From NCBI GenBank assembly GCA_001771065.1, contig MESQ01000055.1, forward strand, positions 90,598 through 154,597: a stretch of DNA of 64,000 nt. The letters are read 5' to 3'. The notes under the pieces are model-generated. The model worked only from the letters and a program-made list of their open reading frames with translations. It made no database searches and was not told where the DNA came from. Shown piece after piece: positions 35,965 to 44,974 of this stretch. Numbering within the stretch: the first letter of the stretch is position 1; each line of letters starts with the position of its first letter. The position numbers and the translations under genes were made by a program. The stretch comes from Burkholderiales bacterium RIFOXYD12_FULL_59_19. GTDB taxonomy: Bacteria; Pseudomonadota; Gammaproteobacteria; Burkholderiales; Burkholderiaceae_C.

Positions 35965-36870
35965 TTAATCAAGGCTTGGTTTGGGGACAGCACGCGTTGC
36001 CGCCTTACCGCGCGTCAGGGCGGCACGCATCTGGTCCAGGGAGATTTCACTTTGGGCACTCACCGTCAGCTTGGGTGCCGACTTGAAGGCATGGCCATAG
36101 ACCACTTCAAAAGTGAGTTGCATGGCGCTTTGCTCAATGGCCTGCAGCAGCTGACTGTGCCAGCGGCGCCCGCGCAAAGCCGGAAAGCGTTCCAGATGGA
36201 GGTTGCGCCCCAGACCCCTTAACTCCTGCAGCAAGCGCTGCGGCGATTCAAAGGTGAGCGTGATGCGCTCCATGTCCATCACCGGCTCAGCAAAGCCGGC
36301 CCCGATCAGCATGTCACCCCAATCGTGCATGTCGGTGAATTCGTGACTCGGCGCTGGCCAGCCCAAGGCCTGGTAAAGCACCCGCAGCTCTTTGAGGCTA
36401 TCGGGACCCAGACACGAAAACATCAAAAAACCATCCACCGCCAACGCCTGATGCCACTGCTGCAGCATGGCCTGCGGCTGGTCGCTCATATGCAGGTTCA
36501 TGTTGGCCCACAGCATCTGTGCCGGCTGAGTTACCTGGGCAAGCACCTGCGGCCTGGACTGCAGCCAACGCCTGGCCTGCCACCAAGGTGGCGTTACGGC
36601 CCGCTCGACATGCCGCGCATGTGACAAATTGGTCTCGACCAGGGTACAGGCCGCACGAGGGTAGCGCGCACTGAGAAGCCCATGGGCTTCCAGTCCGCCA
36701 TTAAGAGGCGCCCAATGCAGCCAGCTTTGGGGTTGACAGGTAATCCAGCCAAGCCGCTCCTGCATGCGCCGAGCCACCTCTTCGTGCAGCCAGGCCGATG
36801 CTGTCGCAGGACGGTTTTGCCAGCGTAAGGCAGCCTGTGGGTCAATGGACGGGGGCGATAAGTGGGCCAT
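35965..36870 (-). CDS. BioC-like methyltransferase-fold protein with degenerate SAM motif
   Basis: 301 residues. The C-terminal two thirds match BioC: FSCLGPDSLKELR, FTDMHDWGDMLIGAGFAEPVMDME and ITLTF. The glycine-rich motif I expected near residue 50-60 is missing; the region reads WAPLNGGLEAHGLLS. BioC methylates malonyl-ACP to start biotin synthesis. Whether this protein is active is uncertain. ATG at 36870 is chosen; a longer frame reaches 36972 but overlaps comF on the other strand. It ends 1 base before the small oxidase-like gene's start. Confidence 0.65.
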   Translation of the reverse strand: MAHLSPPSIDPQAALRWQNRPATASAWLHEEVARRMQERLGWITCQPQSWLHWAPLNGGLEAHGLLSARYPRAACTLVETNLSHARHVERAVTPPWWQARRWLQSRPQVLAQVTQPAQMLWANMNLHMSDQPQAMLQQWHQALAVDGFLMFSCLGPDSLKELRVLYQALGWPAPSHEFTDMHDWGDMLIGAGFAEPVMDMERITLTFESPQRLLQELRGLGRNLHLERFPALRGRRWHSQLLQAIEQSAMQLTFEVVYGHAFKSAPKLTVSAQSEISLDQMRAALTRGKAATRAVPKPSLD

Positions 36871-36907
36871 AAAGCATTCAAAAATGAGACGCGAGTATAT
36901 TGACTGA

Positions 36908-37603
36908 ATGTTCCCCCGCTTGTTTTCAAGGATGTTGAAGCCACCCGGCAGCCAATGCCGGGTTTGCCGCACCTGGCCAACGCAGCCCGTTTGCGACCCC
37001 TGTGTGGCTGAATTTGCCCAACCCCAGCCACGCTGTCGCAGTTGCGCCCTGCCCTTGCCAGCCGGTCGAACGCAATGCGGTGCCTGCCTGAAAGAAGCGC
37101 CGCCGCTGGACCTTTGCCTGGCCGCCGTGCCCTACGCCTTTCCATGGACGCATTTGATGGCCGAGTTCAAGTTTAATGAACAGCCCGCACTGGCCGGGTT
37201 CTTTGCCCACCTGCTCCAGGCCACACCGTGGGTCGAGCCGACACTGGAAGCGGCCGACTTGTTGTTGCCCATGCCCTTGTCCAGACAACGCCTGCAACTG
37301 CGCGGCTACAACCAGGCCTTGCTACTGGCAAACCAGCTCAACGCCGCAAAAACACGCACGGACCTGTTGCTACGCATGGTCGACACGCCTGCACAACACG
37401 GCCTCAAACGGGCCCAGCGCTTGACCGCCCTAAATCAGGTATTTGCCGTGGATCCGCTCAAGGTTTCAGCCGTCAAGGGCGTGCGACTGGTGCTGGTTGA
37501 TGACGTCATGACCACGGGCGCGTCGCTGTACACCGCCGCGCGTGTGCTCAAGGCGGCGGGGGCTGCCCACATTACGGGCCTGGTCGTTGCCCGCACCGAA
37601 TGA
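36908..37603 (+). CDS. comF: ComF family phosphoribosyltransferase-like protein
   Basis: 231 residues. The N-terminus has cysteine pairs of a zinc finger (CRVC, CDPC, CRSC, CGAC within the first 60), and the C-terminal half has the PRTase loop VRLVLVDDVMTTGASLYTAA. ComF proteins act in DNA uptake or repair of incoming single strands. Divergent from the BioC-like gene. Confidence 0.88.
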   Translation: MFPRLFSRMLKPPGSQCRVCRTWPTQPVCDPCVAEFAQPQPRCRSCALPLPAGRTQCGACLKEAPPLDLCLAAVPYAFPWTHLMAEFKFNEQPALAGFFAHLLQATPWVEPTLEAADLLLPMPLSRQRLQLRGYNQALLLANQLNAAKTRTDLLLRMVDTPAQHGLKRAQRLTALNQVFAVDPLKVSAVKGVRLVLVDDVMTTGASLYTAARVLKAAGAAHITGLVVARTE

Positions 37604-37622
37604 GCCTGCGCGACAATGCAGC

Positions 37623-38096
37623 ATGTTTCATATTGTTCTGGTTGAGCCCGAAATCCCACCCAACACCGGCAACGTCATCCGCCTCGCGGCCAACACCGGC
37701 TGTACCTTGCACCTGGTGGAGCCACTGGGTTTTTCGATGGACGATAAACACATGCGCCGGGCCGGACTCGATTACCACGAATACGCCACGGTCAGACGCC
37801 ATGCCAGCTGGCAGACCTTTCTGGATGATGAGCAGCCCGAGCCCGTGCGGCTGTTCGCGCTGACCACCCGGGCCGGCCAGAACGCATTTGAGGCGAGCTT
37901 CAAGCCGGGTGACTTCCTGGTATTTGGCTCCGAGACCAAGGGTATGAGTGATGGGGTGCGTCAATCATTCACACCTCAGCAAACCTTCAAACTACCCATG
38001 ATGCCAGGCCAGCGCAGCCTGAACCTGTCCAACGCGGTGGCAGTGACTGTGTTTGAGGCCTGGCGGCAAAATGGTTTTGGCAGTTTGAAGACTTGA
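37623..38096 (+). CDS. trmL: tRNA (cytidine(34)-2'-O)-methyltransferase
   Basis: 157 residues, SPOUT fold. Motifs: EPEIPPNTGNVIRLAANTG (motif 1), FLVFGSETKGM (motif 2) and QRSLNLSNAVAV (motif 3). It methylates the wobble ribose of leucine tRNAs. The gene ends SLKT-stop within a 10-base sequence that is repeated at 38372, next to a decayed insertion. Confidence 0.95.
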   Translation: MFHIVLVEPEIPPNTGNVIRLAANTGCTLHLVEPLGFSMDDKHMRRAGLDYHEYATVRRHASWQTFLDDEQPEPVRLFALTTRAGQNAFEASFKPGDFLVFGSETKGMSDGVRQSFTPQQTFKLPMMPGQRSLNLSNAVAVTVFEAWRQNGFGSLKT

Positions 38097-38381
38097 CCAG
38101 AACGCCATTGACAGCAAAACCATCACAGAAGAGCCCGGCTTCGCCCAACATGGTAAAAATCAGTTCCAGATCAGTCATGTGGTCACGCAGCTTGTTACCG
38201 GTCTTGACCTGATCCAGTTTTCTGAGTTGGCTGTGTTCGCTGGGCGTCACAAAGGTGGCGCGGGCGATTTCAGCGGTCAGGATGACCAGCTCAGGGTTTT
38301 CCATCTCCTTCTCCCGCGCGTACCCAACCTGCGCCAGCCAGTGTTTGAACCTAGATTCCTCAGTTGACCGCTTGAAGACTT
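38085..38381. repeat. 10-bp direct repeats flanking the dinD remnant
   Basis: TTGAAGACTT occurs at 38085-38094 (in the trmL stop region) and again at 38372-38381. The 277 bases between hold the dinD remnant. The arrangement resembles a target duplication or an integration scar at the 3' end of trmL; a chance match is unlikely but not excluded. Confidence 0.5.
38137..38379 (-). pseudogene. dinD/BRO-family gene remnant
   Basis: The minus-strand frame is open from 38379 and reads STEESRFKHWLAQVGYAREK, then ENPEL, then LTAEIARATFVTPSEHSQL and LRDHMTDLELIFTMLGEA. These pieces resemble two separate parts of DinD-like (BRO-N) proteins, joined with the middle missing. Promoter-proximal and distal parts are absent, and after LGEA the frame runs on into trmL without similarity. 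It looks like a truncated, internally deleted copy; the comparison is from memory of the family. Confidence 0.55.
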
Positions 38382-38585
38382 AAATAAGTTGATGAAATGA
38401 ATAGAAAAAGTGACTTCGATGTTGTTCACCTTTTGGGTGAGCGCGCTACGCACCCGATTGAGCCGCCGGCAACGCGCCTGGGGGCGTTACTCCTCCTTGC
38501 GGGCAGTAGCCCGCTGCGTCGTCGCGCCTACCCAGACGCACCGCCAGCAGCCCACTCGGGCGCGTCCAGCCAAGGAATCTAGGTT
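38348..38585. repeat. Element bounded by 13-bp inverted repeats
   Basis: AACCTAGATTCCT (38348-38360) and its exact reverse complement (38573-38585) enclose 212 bases. The inside is GC-rich with further hairpins (GCGGGC-agta-GCCCGC near 38500) and no convincing gene. Size and terminal inverted repeats fit a MITE-like or dispersed repeat. No target duplication was identified. Confidence 0.45.
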
Positions 38586-38672
38586 GAACGGTTCGGCCAT
38601 TGGCGACGGGATGGACTGAATGATCCAAATTCAAAGCAATACATCACAGATAAATCGCTCCTGCACAACAAC

Positions 38673-38708
38673 AAAAAGGCCTCCGGGTACCACTACCTGG
38701 AGGCCTTT
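38673..38708 (-). terminator. Terminator of the tRNA-Thr gene
   Basis: On the minus strand AAAGGCCTCC pairs with GGAGGCCTTT, with further pairing inside, then five T. It begins about 12 bases after the tRNA CCA end. Confidence 0.85.
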
Positions 38709-38719
38709 GGACTGTCTGA

Positions 38720-38795
38720 TGGTGCCGATTATCGGATTCGAACTGATGACCTACCGCTTACAAGGCGGTTGCTCTACCAACTGAGCTAAATCGGC
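38720..38795 (-). tRNA. tRNA-Thr (anticodon TGT)
   Basis: A 76-base cloverleaf with encoded CCA. The acceptor GCCGATT pairs fully with AATCGGC, the D arm is GCTCAGTTGGTAGAGC, and the anticodon loop CTTGTAA sits on an ACCGC/GCGGT stem. The T arm ATCAG-TTCGAAT-CCGAT has one A-C mismatch (positions 52-62), where an A-U pair would be expected. Confidence 0.95.
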
Positions 38796-38837
38796 AACGC
38801 GCGTATTTTACATGACGTAAAGCACGCACTGAACGCA

Positions 38838-39341
38838 CTATTTGATGCGCGTGAGTGTCGGGCGGGTTCCAGTCTTGCTGGTCACCGGGAGCTGCGAAGC
38901 AGGTGTTTCTGCTTCGCTGGCGACGACGTCCGGAACGCTGGACAAATGTCCCAGGCGTGTGTTTGCATCGTCCGGGTCTGGTGTGTCTGATGCCACAGCG
39001 TCTTCATGCACATGCAGACTGGATTTCGGAAACGCCATGCCCTGACCGGTTTCACGCGCAAAAATGGCCAGAACACGGTCCACCGGCACCATCACGTCCC
39101 GCGCCACACCGGCAAACCGGGCCTTGAAAACCAGATAGTCGTTACCAATTTGCAGGCCAGTGGTGGAGTCATGACTGATATTGAGCACAATTTCGTCATC
39201 TTTGACGTATTCACGTGGCACCTGAACGCTGGCATCCACCGCCACGGTCACATAGGGTGTGAGCCCGTTGTCTGTGCACCATTCATGCCAGGCACGAATC
39301 AGGTAAGGTTGGGACGAGGTCAATTCCGAAGATGGATTCAT
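38838..39341 (-). CDS. sspB: ClpXP protease specificity-enhancing factor
   Basis: 167 residues. The N-terminal 110 residues form the SspB fold (SSQPYLIRAWHEWCTDNGLTPY, IVLNISHDSTTGLQIGND, GQGMAFP). A flexible acidic tail follows, ending with the ClpX-tethering motif-like PTLTRIK. SspB hands ssrA-tagged proteins to ClpXP. It follows sspA directly, as in most beta-proteobacteria. Confidence 0.95.
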   Translation of the reverse strand: MNPSSELTSSQPYLIRAWHEWCTDNGLTPYVTVAVDASVQVPREYVKDDEIVLNISHDSTTGLQIGNDYLVFKARFAGVARDVMVPVDRVLAIFARETGQGMAFPKSSLHVHEDAVASDTPDPDDANTRLGHLSSVPDVVASEAETPASQLPVTSKTGTRPTLTRIK

Positions 39342-39358
39342 TACGTCAGCACCGCCTG

Positions 39359-39970
39359 TTATTTGCGCATAACTTTTTCTGAAGGCGTGAGCGCTTCAAT
39401 GTAGGCCGGGCGTGAAAAAATGCGCTCGGCGTATTTGAGCAAGGGGGCCGCATTTTTGCTGAGTTCAATGCCGTAGTAGTCGAGACGCCAAAGCAACGGC
39501 GCAATGGCCACGTCGAGCATCGAAAAACCTTCGCCCAGCATAAATTTGTTTTTCAAAAATACAGGTGCCAGCTGGGTGAGTCGGTCGCGAATATGGGCGC
39601 GCGCCTTTTCCAGTGCTTTTTCGTTGGCCTTGGCATGGCGTGATTCGAGCGTGATCACATGGGCAAAAAGTTCTTTCTCAAAGTTGAGCAAAAACAACCT
39701 GACACGTGCCCGGTCAACCGGATCACCAGGCATCAGTTGCGGGTGAGGGAAACGCTCGTCAATGTACTCATTGATGATGTTCGATTCATACAGGATCAGG
39801 TCCCGCTCCACCAGAATCGGCACTTGGCCATAAGGGTTCATGACATTGATATCTTCGGGCTTGTTGTACAGGTCAACGTCACGAATCTCAAAGTCCATGC
39901 CTTTTTCAAACAGGACAAAACGGCAGCGATGTGAAAAAGGGCAGGTTGTACCCGAGTAAAGCACCATCAT
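39359..39970 (-). CDS. sspA: Stringent starvation protein A (GST-fold)
   Basis: 203 residues: thioredoxin-like N-terminal domain MMVLYSGTTCPFSHRCRFVLFEK, helical C-terminal domain. SspA associates with RNA polymerase under starvation. ATG at 39970 has GGAG upstream; the frame extends beyond without a site. Adjacent to the bc1 operon. Confidence 0.95.
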   Translation of the reverse strand: MMVLYSGTTCPFSHRCRFVLFEKGMDFEIRDVDLYNKPEDINVMNPYGQVPILVERDLILYESNIINEYIDERFPHPQLMPGDPVDRARVRLFLLNFEKELFAHVITLESRHAKANEKALEKARAHIRDRLTQLAPVFLKNKFMLGEGFSMLDVAIAPLLWRLDYYGIELSKNAAPLLKYAERIFSRPAYIEALTPSEKVMRK

Positions 39971-40075
39971 GGTGGAGGCTCCTAAAAAAGTAAAAGAGCG
40001 GGCGGCTGTTAGGCGACCCACTCTGAAAAGTCTGAACGGCGCCAATCAAGGCCCTGCCCAGACCGGCAGATTGTG

Positions 40076-40765
40076 TTACTTGATGTCTTTCCAGTAGGCT
40101 TTATTCAATTGCCAGGTCAGAAAGGTCAAACCCGCCAGGAATATCAACACCCACATGCCAATGGTTTTACGCGTGGTCTGAGCGGGCTCGGCCATCCATT
40201 GCAAGTAGTTCACCAAGTCGCCGATGGTCTGATCGTATTGGCCGGGTGTCATGCTGGCCTGCATTTCCCACAGCACGTGTGGCATGGCCACGTTCGGAAA
40301 AACATGGTTATTCCAACCCGTAGGCTTAGTGTCGTCTTTGTAAAAGCCGCGCATATAGGAGTACAGGTAGTCGGTACCGGTCCCACCCGCACCAGCACGC
40401 GAACGGGCAATGACGGTGAGGTCAGGCGGGTTGACACCAAACCAGGCCTTGGCCTGCTGTGGATCAATGGCCGCCTTCATGGTGTCGCCAATTTTGTTGT
40501 TGGTGACCAACAGGTTGTCTTTGATCTGTTCGGTTGTCAAGCCAATGTCGGTCAGGCGGGTGTAGCGCATGAAAGCGGCTGAATGGCAATTCAGGCAGTA
40601 ATTGACAAAGACCTTGGCACCACTTTGCAAGGCGGCCATGTCAGTGATTTTGTTCGGGGCCTTGTCCCAGGCGGCGCCAACCGCAGCCGCCTGTACAGCA
40701 CCGGCCAACCCCAAGGCCACAGCCACACCAAGAATGATTTTTTTTGTGAAACCCATGATTTTCAT
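40076..40765 (-). CDS. petC: Cytochrome c1 of the bc1 complex
   Basis: 229 residues: signal peptide (about 1-27), haem motif CLNCH, the VFPNVAMPHVLWEMQ segment with methionine ligand region, and a C-terminal anchor helix (TIGMWVLIFLAGLTFLTW). It carries electrons from the Rieske centre to cytochrome c. Last gene of petABC. Confidence 0.97.
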   Translation of the reverse strand: MKIMGFTKKIILGVAVALGLAGAVQAAAVGAAWDKAPNKITDMAALQSGAKVFVNYCLNCHSAAFMRYTRLTDIGLTTEQIKDNLLVTNNKIGDTMKAAIDPQQAKAWFGVNPPDLTVIARSRAGAGGTGTDYLYSYMRGFYKDDTKPTGWNNHVFPNVAMPHVLWEMQASMTPGQYDQTIGDLVNYLQWMAEPAQTTRKTIGMWVLIFLAGLTFLTWQLNKAYWKDIK

Positions 40766-40780
40766 GTTGTGTTCTCCTGT

Positions 40781-42181
40781 TCAATGGGCCGTGTAATTGA
40801 CGCGGCTGGGCACTTGTTTGAAGGTACCAAGCCGACTCCACCAAGGCATCAGGATGAAAAAACCAAAGTAGAACAAGGTGCCAAACTGGGAAATACGACC
40901 CGCGATCACCGACACGGGTTGGGTCCCGAGGTAACCGATCACGAAAAAGTTGATGACAAAAGCGCCGTACAACACCTTGTGCCAGCTGGGACGGTAACGA
41001 ATCGACTTGACCGGGCTGTTGTCAAGCCAGGGCAGGAAGAACAAGATCACAACACCGCCGCCCATGGCAACCACGCCCCAAAACTTGGCATCAATGGCCA
41101 TCATCATGGCCGCCACGACGAGTGCGCCGCCCACAATAGCCCCCTTGAACAGGCTGGGCATCTTGATTTTGGCAACGGCCAGCACAGCCCCCACCAACAC
41201 ACAGGCGATCAACACGTACATCATCTCGGTGGTGACGGCGCGCAACAGGGTGTAATAAGGCGTGAAGTACCAGACTGGGGCAATGTGCAGAGGTGTCTGG
41301 AACGGATCAGCAGGAATGAAGTTGTTGTATTCCAGGAAATAGCCACCCATTTCCGGCGCAAAAAACACGATGGCAGAAAACACAAACAAGAACATGCTGA
41401 CCGCAAAAACGTCATGCACAGAATAATAAGGATGGAAAGGAATGCCATCGAGCGGGATGCCATTGGCGTCCTTGGTGGCCTTGATTTCAATGCCATCCGG
41501 ATTGTTCGAGCCCACTTCGTGCAAAGCAATGATGTGCGCCACCACCAGGCCCAGCAGCACCAGCGGTACCGCAATGACGTGGAAGCTGAAGAAGCGGTTC
41601 AGGGTGGCATCACCCACCACAAAGTCACCGCGAATCAGCAAGGCGAGGTCCGGGCCGATCAGGGGAATGGCGGAAAACAGGTTCACGATCACCTGAGCGC
41701 CCCAGTAACTCATCTGGCCCCAAGGCAGCAGGTAGCCCATGAAAGCTTCGGCCATCAGGGCCAAAAAGATGCCACAACCAAACAGCCAGATCAGCTCGCG
41801 TGGTTTACGGTAGCTACCGTACATCAGGCCGCGAAACATGTGCAAGTACACCACCACAAAGAACGCTGATGCGCCGGTAGAGTGCATGTAGCGGATCAAC
41901 CAGCCCCAGGGCACGTCACGCATGATGTACTCAACCGAGCCAAAGGCCAAGGCCGCATCAGGCTTGTAATGCATCACCAGGAAAATACCCGTGACGATCT
42001 GGATCACCAGAACCAGCAGGGACAAGGAACCAAAGATGTACCAGAGGTTGAAGTTTTTCGGCGCGTAGTACTCGCTCATGTGCTCTTTGAAGAGCTTGGA
42101 GAGCGGGAAGCGGTTATCAATCCAGTTCAGGGTTTTTGCACCAGCTGACGCGTTGGGGGAGATTTCGTGAAAAGTAGCCAT
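40781..42181 (-). CDS. petB: Cytochrome b of the bc1 complex
   Basis: 466 residues with haem-ligand histidines in [10 protein letters not shown]... [22 protein letters not shown] and [24 protein letters not shown], the Qo motif PEWY replaced here by PVWYF, and the extended C-terminal helices of the full-length form. 11 bases separate it from petA. Confidence 0.97.
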   Translation of the reverse strand: MATFHEISPNASAGAKTLNWIDNRFPLSKLFKEHMSEYYAPKNFNLWYIFGSLSLLVLVIQIVTGIFLVMHYKPDAALAFGSVEYIMRDVPWGWLIRYMHSTGASAFFVVVYLHMFRGLMYGSYRKPRELIWLFGCGIFLALMAEAFMGYLLPWGQMSYWGAQVIVNLFSAIPLIGPDLALLIRGDFVVGDATLNRFFSFHVIAVPLVLLGLVVAHIIALHEVGSNNPDGIEIKATKDANGIPLDGIPFHPYYSVHDVFAVSMFLFVFSAIVFFAPEMGGYFLEYNNFIPADPFQTPLHIAPVWYFTPYYTLLRAVTTEMMYVLIACVLVGAVLAVAKIKMPSLFKGAIVGGALVVAAMMMAIDAKFWGVVAMGGGVVILFFLPWLDNSPVKSIRYRPSWHKVLYGAFVINFFVIGYLGTQPVSVIAGRISQFGTLFYFGFFILMPWWSRLGTFKQVPSRVNYTAH

Positions 42182-42192
42182 ATTTTTAGTCC

Positions 42193-42810
42193 TTAGGCTT
42201 TTTTGTCTTCACCAATGAGCAACTTGGTGTCTGAAAGGTACATGTGTGGCGGCACCTCAAGGTTGTCTGGTGCCGGCTTGTTTTTGAAAACGCGCCCCGC
42301 CAGGTCAAAGGTGGAACCATGGCAAGGGCAGAAGAAACCGCCTTGCCAGTCATCCGGCAGGGAAGGCTGGGGACCCGCCTTGAACTTCTCTGATGGCGAG
42401 CAACCCAAATGCGTGCAGATACCAACCACCACCAGATATTCGGGCTTGATGGAACGGCTTTCGTCCTTGCGGGCGTATTCGGGGGCTTGTTCGGTGGGCT
42501 TGCGCTGCGACAATGGGTCTGCCAGTTGGTCATTGAGCTTGGGCAGGGCTGCCAGTTGCTCGGGCGTGCGGCGCACGATCCAGACCGGCTTGCCACGCCA
42601 CTCAACCGTCATTTTCTCGCCTGGCTTGATGGCGGAAATGTCCGCTTCAACCGCGGCACCGGCGGCTTTGGCCCGTTCGGAGGGCTGAAACGAACTCACA
42701 AAGGGAACCGCTGCGGCGATTCCGCCCACTGCACCAGCACAACCAGATGCAATTAGCCAGGTTCTTTTACTTGGATCGTTGGGGCCGCTTGCGGCAAGCG
42801 TTTCACTCAT
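42193..42810 (-). CDS. petA: Rieske iron-sulfur protein of the bc1 complex
   Basis: 205 residues from the ATG at 42810. N-terminal Tat-like anchor ([17 protein letters not shown]), and cluster-binding boxes CTHLGCSP and CPCHGS. The Tat-type export of Rieske proteins fits the tatABC genes nearby. First gene of petABC. Confidence 0.97.
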   Translation of the reverse strand: MSETLAASGPNDPSKRTWLIASGCAGAVGGIAAAVPFVSSFQPSERAKAAGAAVEADISAIKPGEKMTVEWRGKPVWIVRRTPEQLAALPKLNDQLADPLSQRKPTEQAPEYARKDESRSIKPEYLVVVGICTHLGCSPSEKFKAGPQPSLPDDWQGGFFCPCHGSTFDLAGRVFKNKPAPDNLEVPPHMYLSDTKLLIGEDKKA

Positions 42811-42966
42811 GAGCATCCTCAATGGAAAAGATAAGTATTAGTAACAACCCTCGATTCTAGCGGAGGCCATTGTCATAAATTAAAAAGCACCAGCTTACTT
42901 GATTCGTCCTGGGTCGCTAAGCGGCCACACCTGACGCGACGTTGACACCCGAAGGCCTCTTCAGGC

Positions 42967-44031
42967 CTAAGACAGCAGCTGGCGCGCCATGCGAATGGCT
43001 TCGATCAGGCTGGACGCATCGGCACGCCCGGTCCCGGCAATGTCAAAGGCGGTGCCATGATCCGGGCTGGTACGGATCAGTGGCAAACCCAGTGTCACAT
43101 TCACACCCTTGTCCACCCCGAGGTATTTGACCGGAATCAGGCCCTGGTCATGGTACATGGCTAACACCACGTCAAATTCACCAGGTTGTCCAGGTTGCGC
43201 GCGCGCGCGCATAAAGACGGTATCTGGCGCAAGTGGGTCACTGGCCAGCACACCCTGTGTGCGCGCCGCCAGCACAGCTGGACCAATGACGTCCAGTTCT
43301 TCGCGGCCAAACAGGCCGCCCTCGCCAGCGTGCGGATTCAAACCAGCCACGCCAATTTTTGGCGCACGCCCCAGGATGGCCTGCAGGGAGCGGTGTGTAA
43401 TGAGCAAGGACTCCAGCACCTGATCGAATGTGACCGCTTCCAGGGCTTGGCGCAATGACACATGAATGCTAACCAACACGACACGTAACTCGTCATTGGC
43501 CAACATCATGCGCACCGGCAGTTGTGCCACCGACGTCTTGAGATGCGCCGCCGCCAAGGATTGCAGCAGCTCGGTATGTCCCGGAAAATGGTCATAGGGC
43601 GCACCCGCCAACGACAGCGCGGCCTTGTTAAGGGGCGCAGTCACCATGGCCGCCACCTCACCGCGCAGGGCGGCATTGGCCGCCCAGACCACACAATCGC
43701 CCGCCAATTGCCCCGCCCTGGCGCTGAGTTGACCAAACGCAACGGGCTGCGTCCCTTGCACAGTCGCCGGGTTGATTGGCCAAACGGGCAGACACCGGGG
43801 CGGACAATCCAGCGCCTCTTGCACACTGCCTAAAACCGCCAAAGGCAGGGCGACCCCGGCCCCCGCCACCAGGCTGGCTGCCCGCCGCAGGGTGGCAACA
43901 TCACCCACGACAAAGCAGCCTCGGGTGAGATCGGACGCATCGCGAAACGCTTTGACAATGGTCTCAGGACCAATGCCGGCAGGGTCACCCTGGGTAATGG
44001 CGATAGGCAAAGCAAGTGGTGATTCAGTCAT
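42967..44031 (-). CDS. pdxA: 4-hydroxythreonine-4-phosphate dehydrogenase
   Basis: 354 residues: ITQGDPAGIGPETIVKAF, HFPGHTELLQ (metal His), GLNPHAGEGGLFGREE and MYHDQGLIPVKYLGVDKGVNVTLG. It makes 3-amino-1-hydroxyacetone phosphate for pyridoxal phosphate. Start at ATG 44031, 1 base after the NIF3-family stop; in-frame sequence upstream belongs to that gene. Confidence 0.96.
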   Translation of the reverse strand: MTESPLALPIAITQGDPAGIGPETIVKAFRDASDLTRGCFVVGDVATLRRAASLVAGAGVALPLAVLGSVQEALDCPPRCLPVWPINPATVQGTQPVAFGQLSARAGQLAGDCVVWAANAALRGEVAAMVTAPLNKAALSLAGAPYDHFPGHTELLQSLAAAHLKTSVAQLPVRMMLANDELRVVLVSIHVSLRQALEAVTFDQVLESLLITHRSLQAILGRAPKIGVAGLNPHAGEGGLFGREELDVIGPAVLAARTQGVLASDPLAPDTVFMRARAQPGQPGEFDVVLAMYHDQGLIPVKYLGVDKGVNVTLGLPLIRTSPDHGTAFDIAGTGRADASSLIEAIRMARQLLS

Positions 44032-44032
44032 G

Positions 44033-44803
44033 TCAGGCCGGGTTGTCAATATCAATGAATTCATGCGCCAGACCCAATTGGGCTGCGATGTGGGTAGCCA
44101 CGGCGGGCGCACCGTAGCGCTCGCTGGCATGGTGACCACAAGCCAGGTAAGCGACCCCGCATTCGCGCGCGTAGTGCGCTTGCGGCTCGGAAATTTCGCC
44201 CGTAATGAAGGCGTCGGCACCGGTCGCAAGGGCGGCTTCAAAATAGCCTTGCGCACCACCACTGCACCAGGCAATTTTTCGAATCACCTTGTTCTGATCG
44301 CCCACCAACACCACCGGACGCCCGAGCGCGACCTGAATGTGTGCGACCAGGCTTTGCGCCGACTCATAGGACAGACCATCAGCGCGCTGCCCCAGGAAGC
44401 CAAGGTCTTGCTCGCCAAATCGCGCCTGCGCCACCCAACCCAGTTGAAGTCCTAACTGTGCATTGTTGCCCAACATGGGGTGCGCATCCAGCGGCAAATG
44501 GTAGGCAAAGAGGTTGATGTCATGCGCCAATAGCAGCGCCAGCCGCTGTTTCATCCAGCCGGTCACGCAGCCATCTTGGCCACGCCAGAAGAGTCCGTGA
44601 TGGACAAAAATGGTGTCCGCCTGGGCGCCGATCGCAGCTTCAATCAAGGCCCGACTGGCTGTCACACCAGAGACGATTTTCCCCACTCTTGCCCGACCTT
44701 CCACCTGCAGCCCGTTGGGGCTATAGTCTTTAAAGCGCTCCGGTTGCAGCAGTACGTTCAAGGCTTGCAAAAGTTCAGCGCGTTCACACATATCTGGATT
44801 CAT
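44033..44803 (-). CDS. NIF3/DUF34 family dinuclear-metal protein
   Basis: 256 residues with the metal-ligand motifs HHGLFWRGQ and DITSEISEPQ-like FITGEISEPQAHYARE and GHHASERYG. The family forms toroidal hexamers; proposed as a GTP cyclohydrolase-like or metal chaperone, function unproven. Start could be the ATG at 44803 or at 44791. Lies directly upstream of pdxA. Confidence 0.9.
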   Translation of the reverse strand: MNPDMCERAELLQALNVLLQPERFKDYSPNGLQVEGRARVGKIVSGVTASRALIEAAIGAQADTIFVHHGLFWRGQDGCVTGWMKQRLALLLAHDINLFAYHLPLDAHPMLGNNAQLGLQLGWVAQARFGEQDLGFLGQRADGLSYESAQSLVAHIQVALGRPVVLVGDQNKVIRKIAWCSGGAQGYFEAALATGADAFITGEISEPQAHYARECGVAYLACGHHASERYGAPAVATHIAAQLGLAHEFIDIDNPA

Positions 44804-44974
44804 TCCTTTAGGACCTTGAATGATACGCGCGCAAAGCGCACCTGACCGACAGCCTGGCCGTCGGCCAAATATATGGGCATGTGGCGCTGATCAGGTCTTG
44901 AAATGGGTCAGGACACCTACAATTTATTGAATTGTTGCTGTTCCACTTTCACCAAGCCTCATGCTTGCCTCGAC

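Noticed and set aside
40583..41869. Open frame of 428 codons on the plus strand
   Set aside because: It lies antisense to petC/petB, is rich in His/Gln/Arg typical of shadow frames, and has no recognisable domain.
42949..42968. AGGCCT-cttc-AGGCCT hairpin after pdxA as terminator
   Set aside because: No U run follows on the minus strand; at most a weak or Rho-assisted end.
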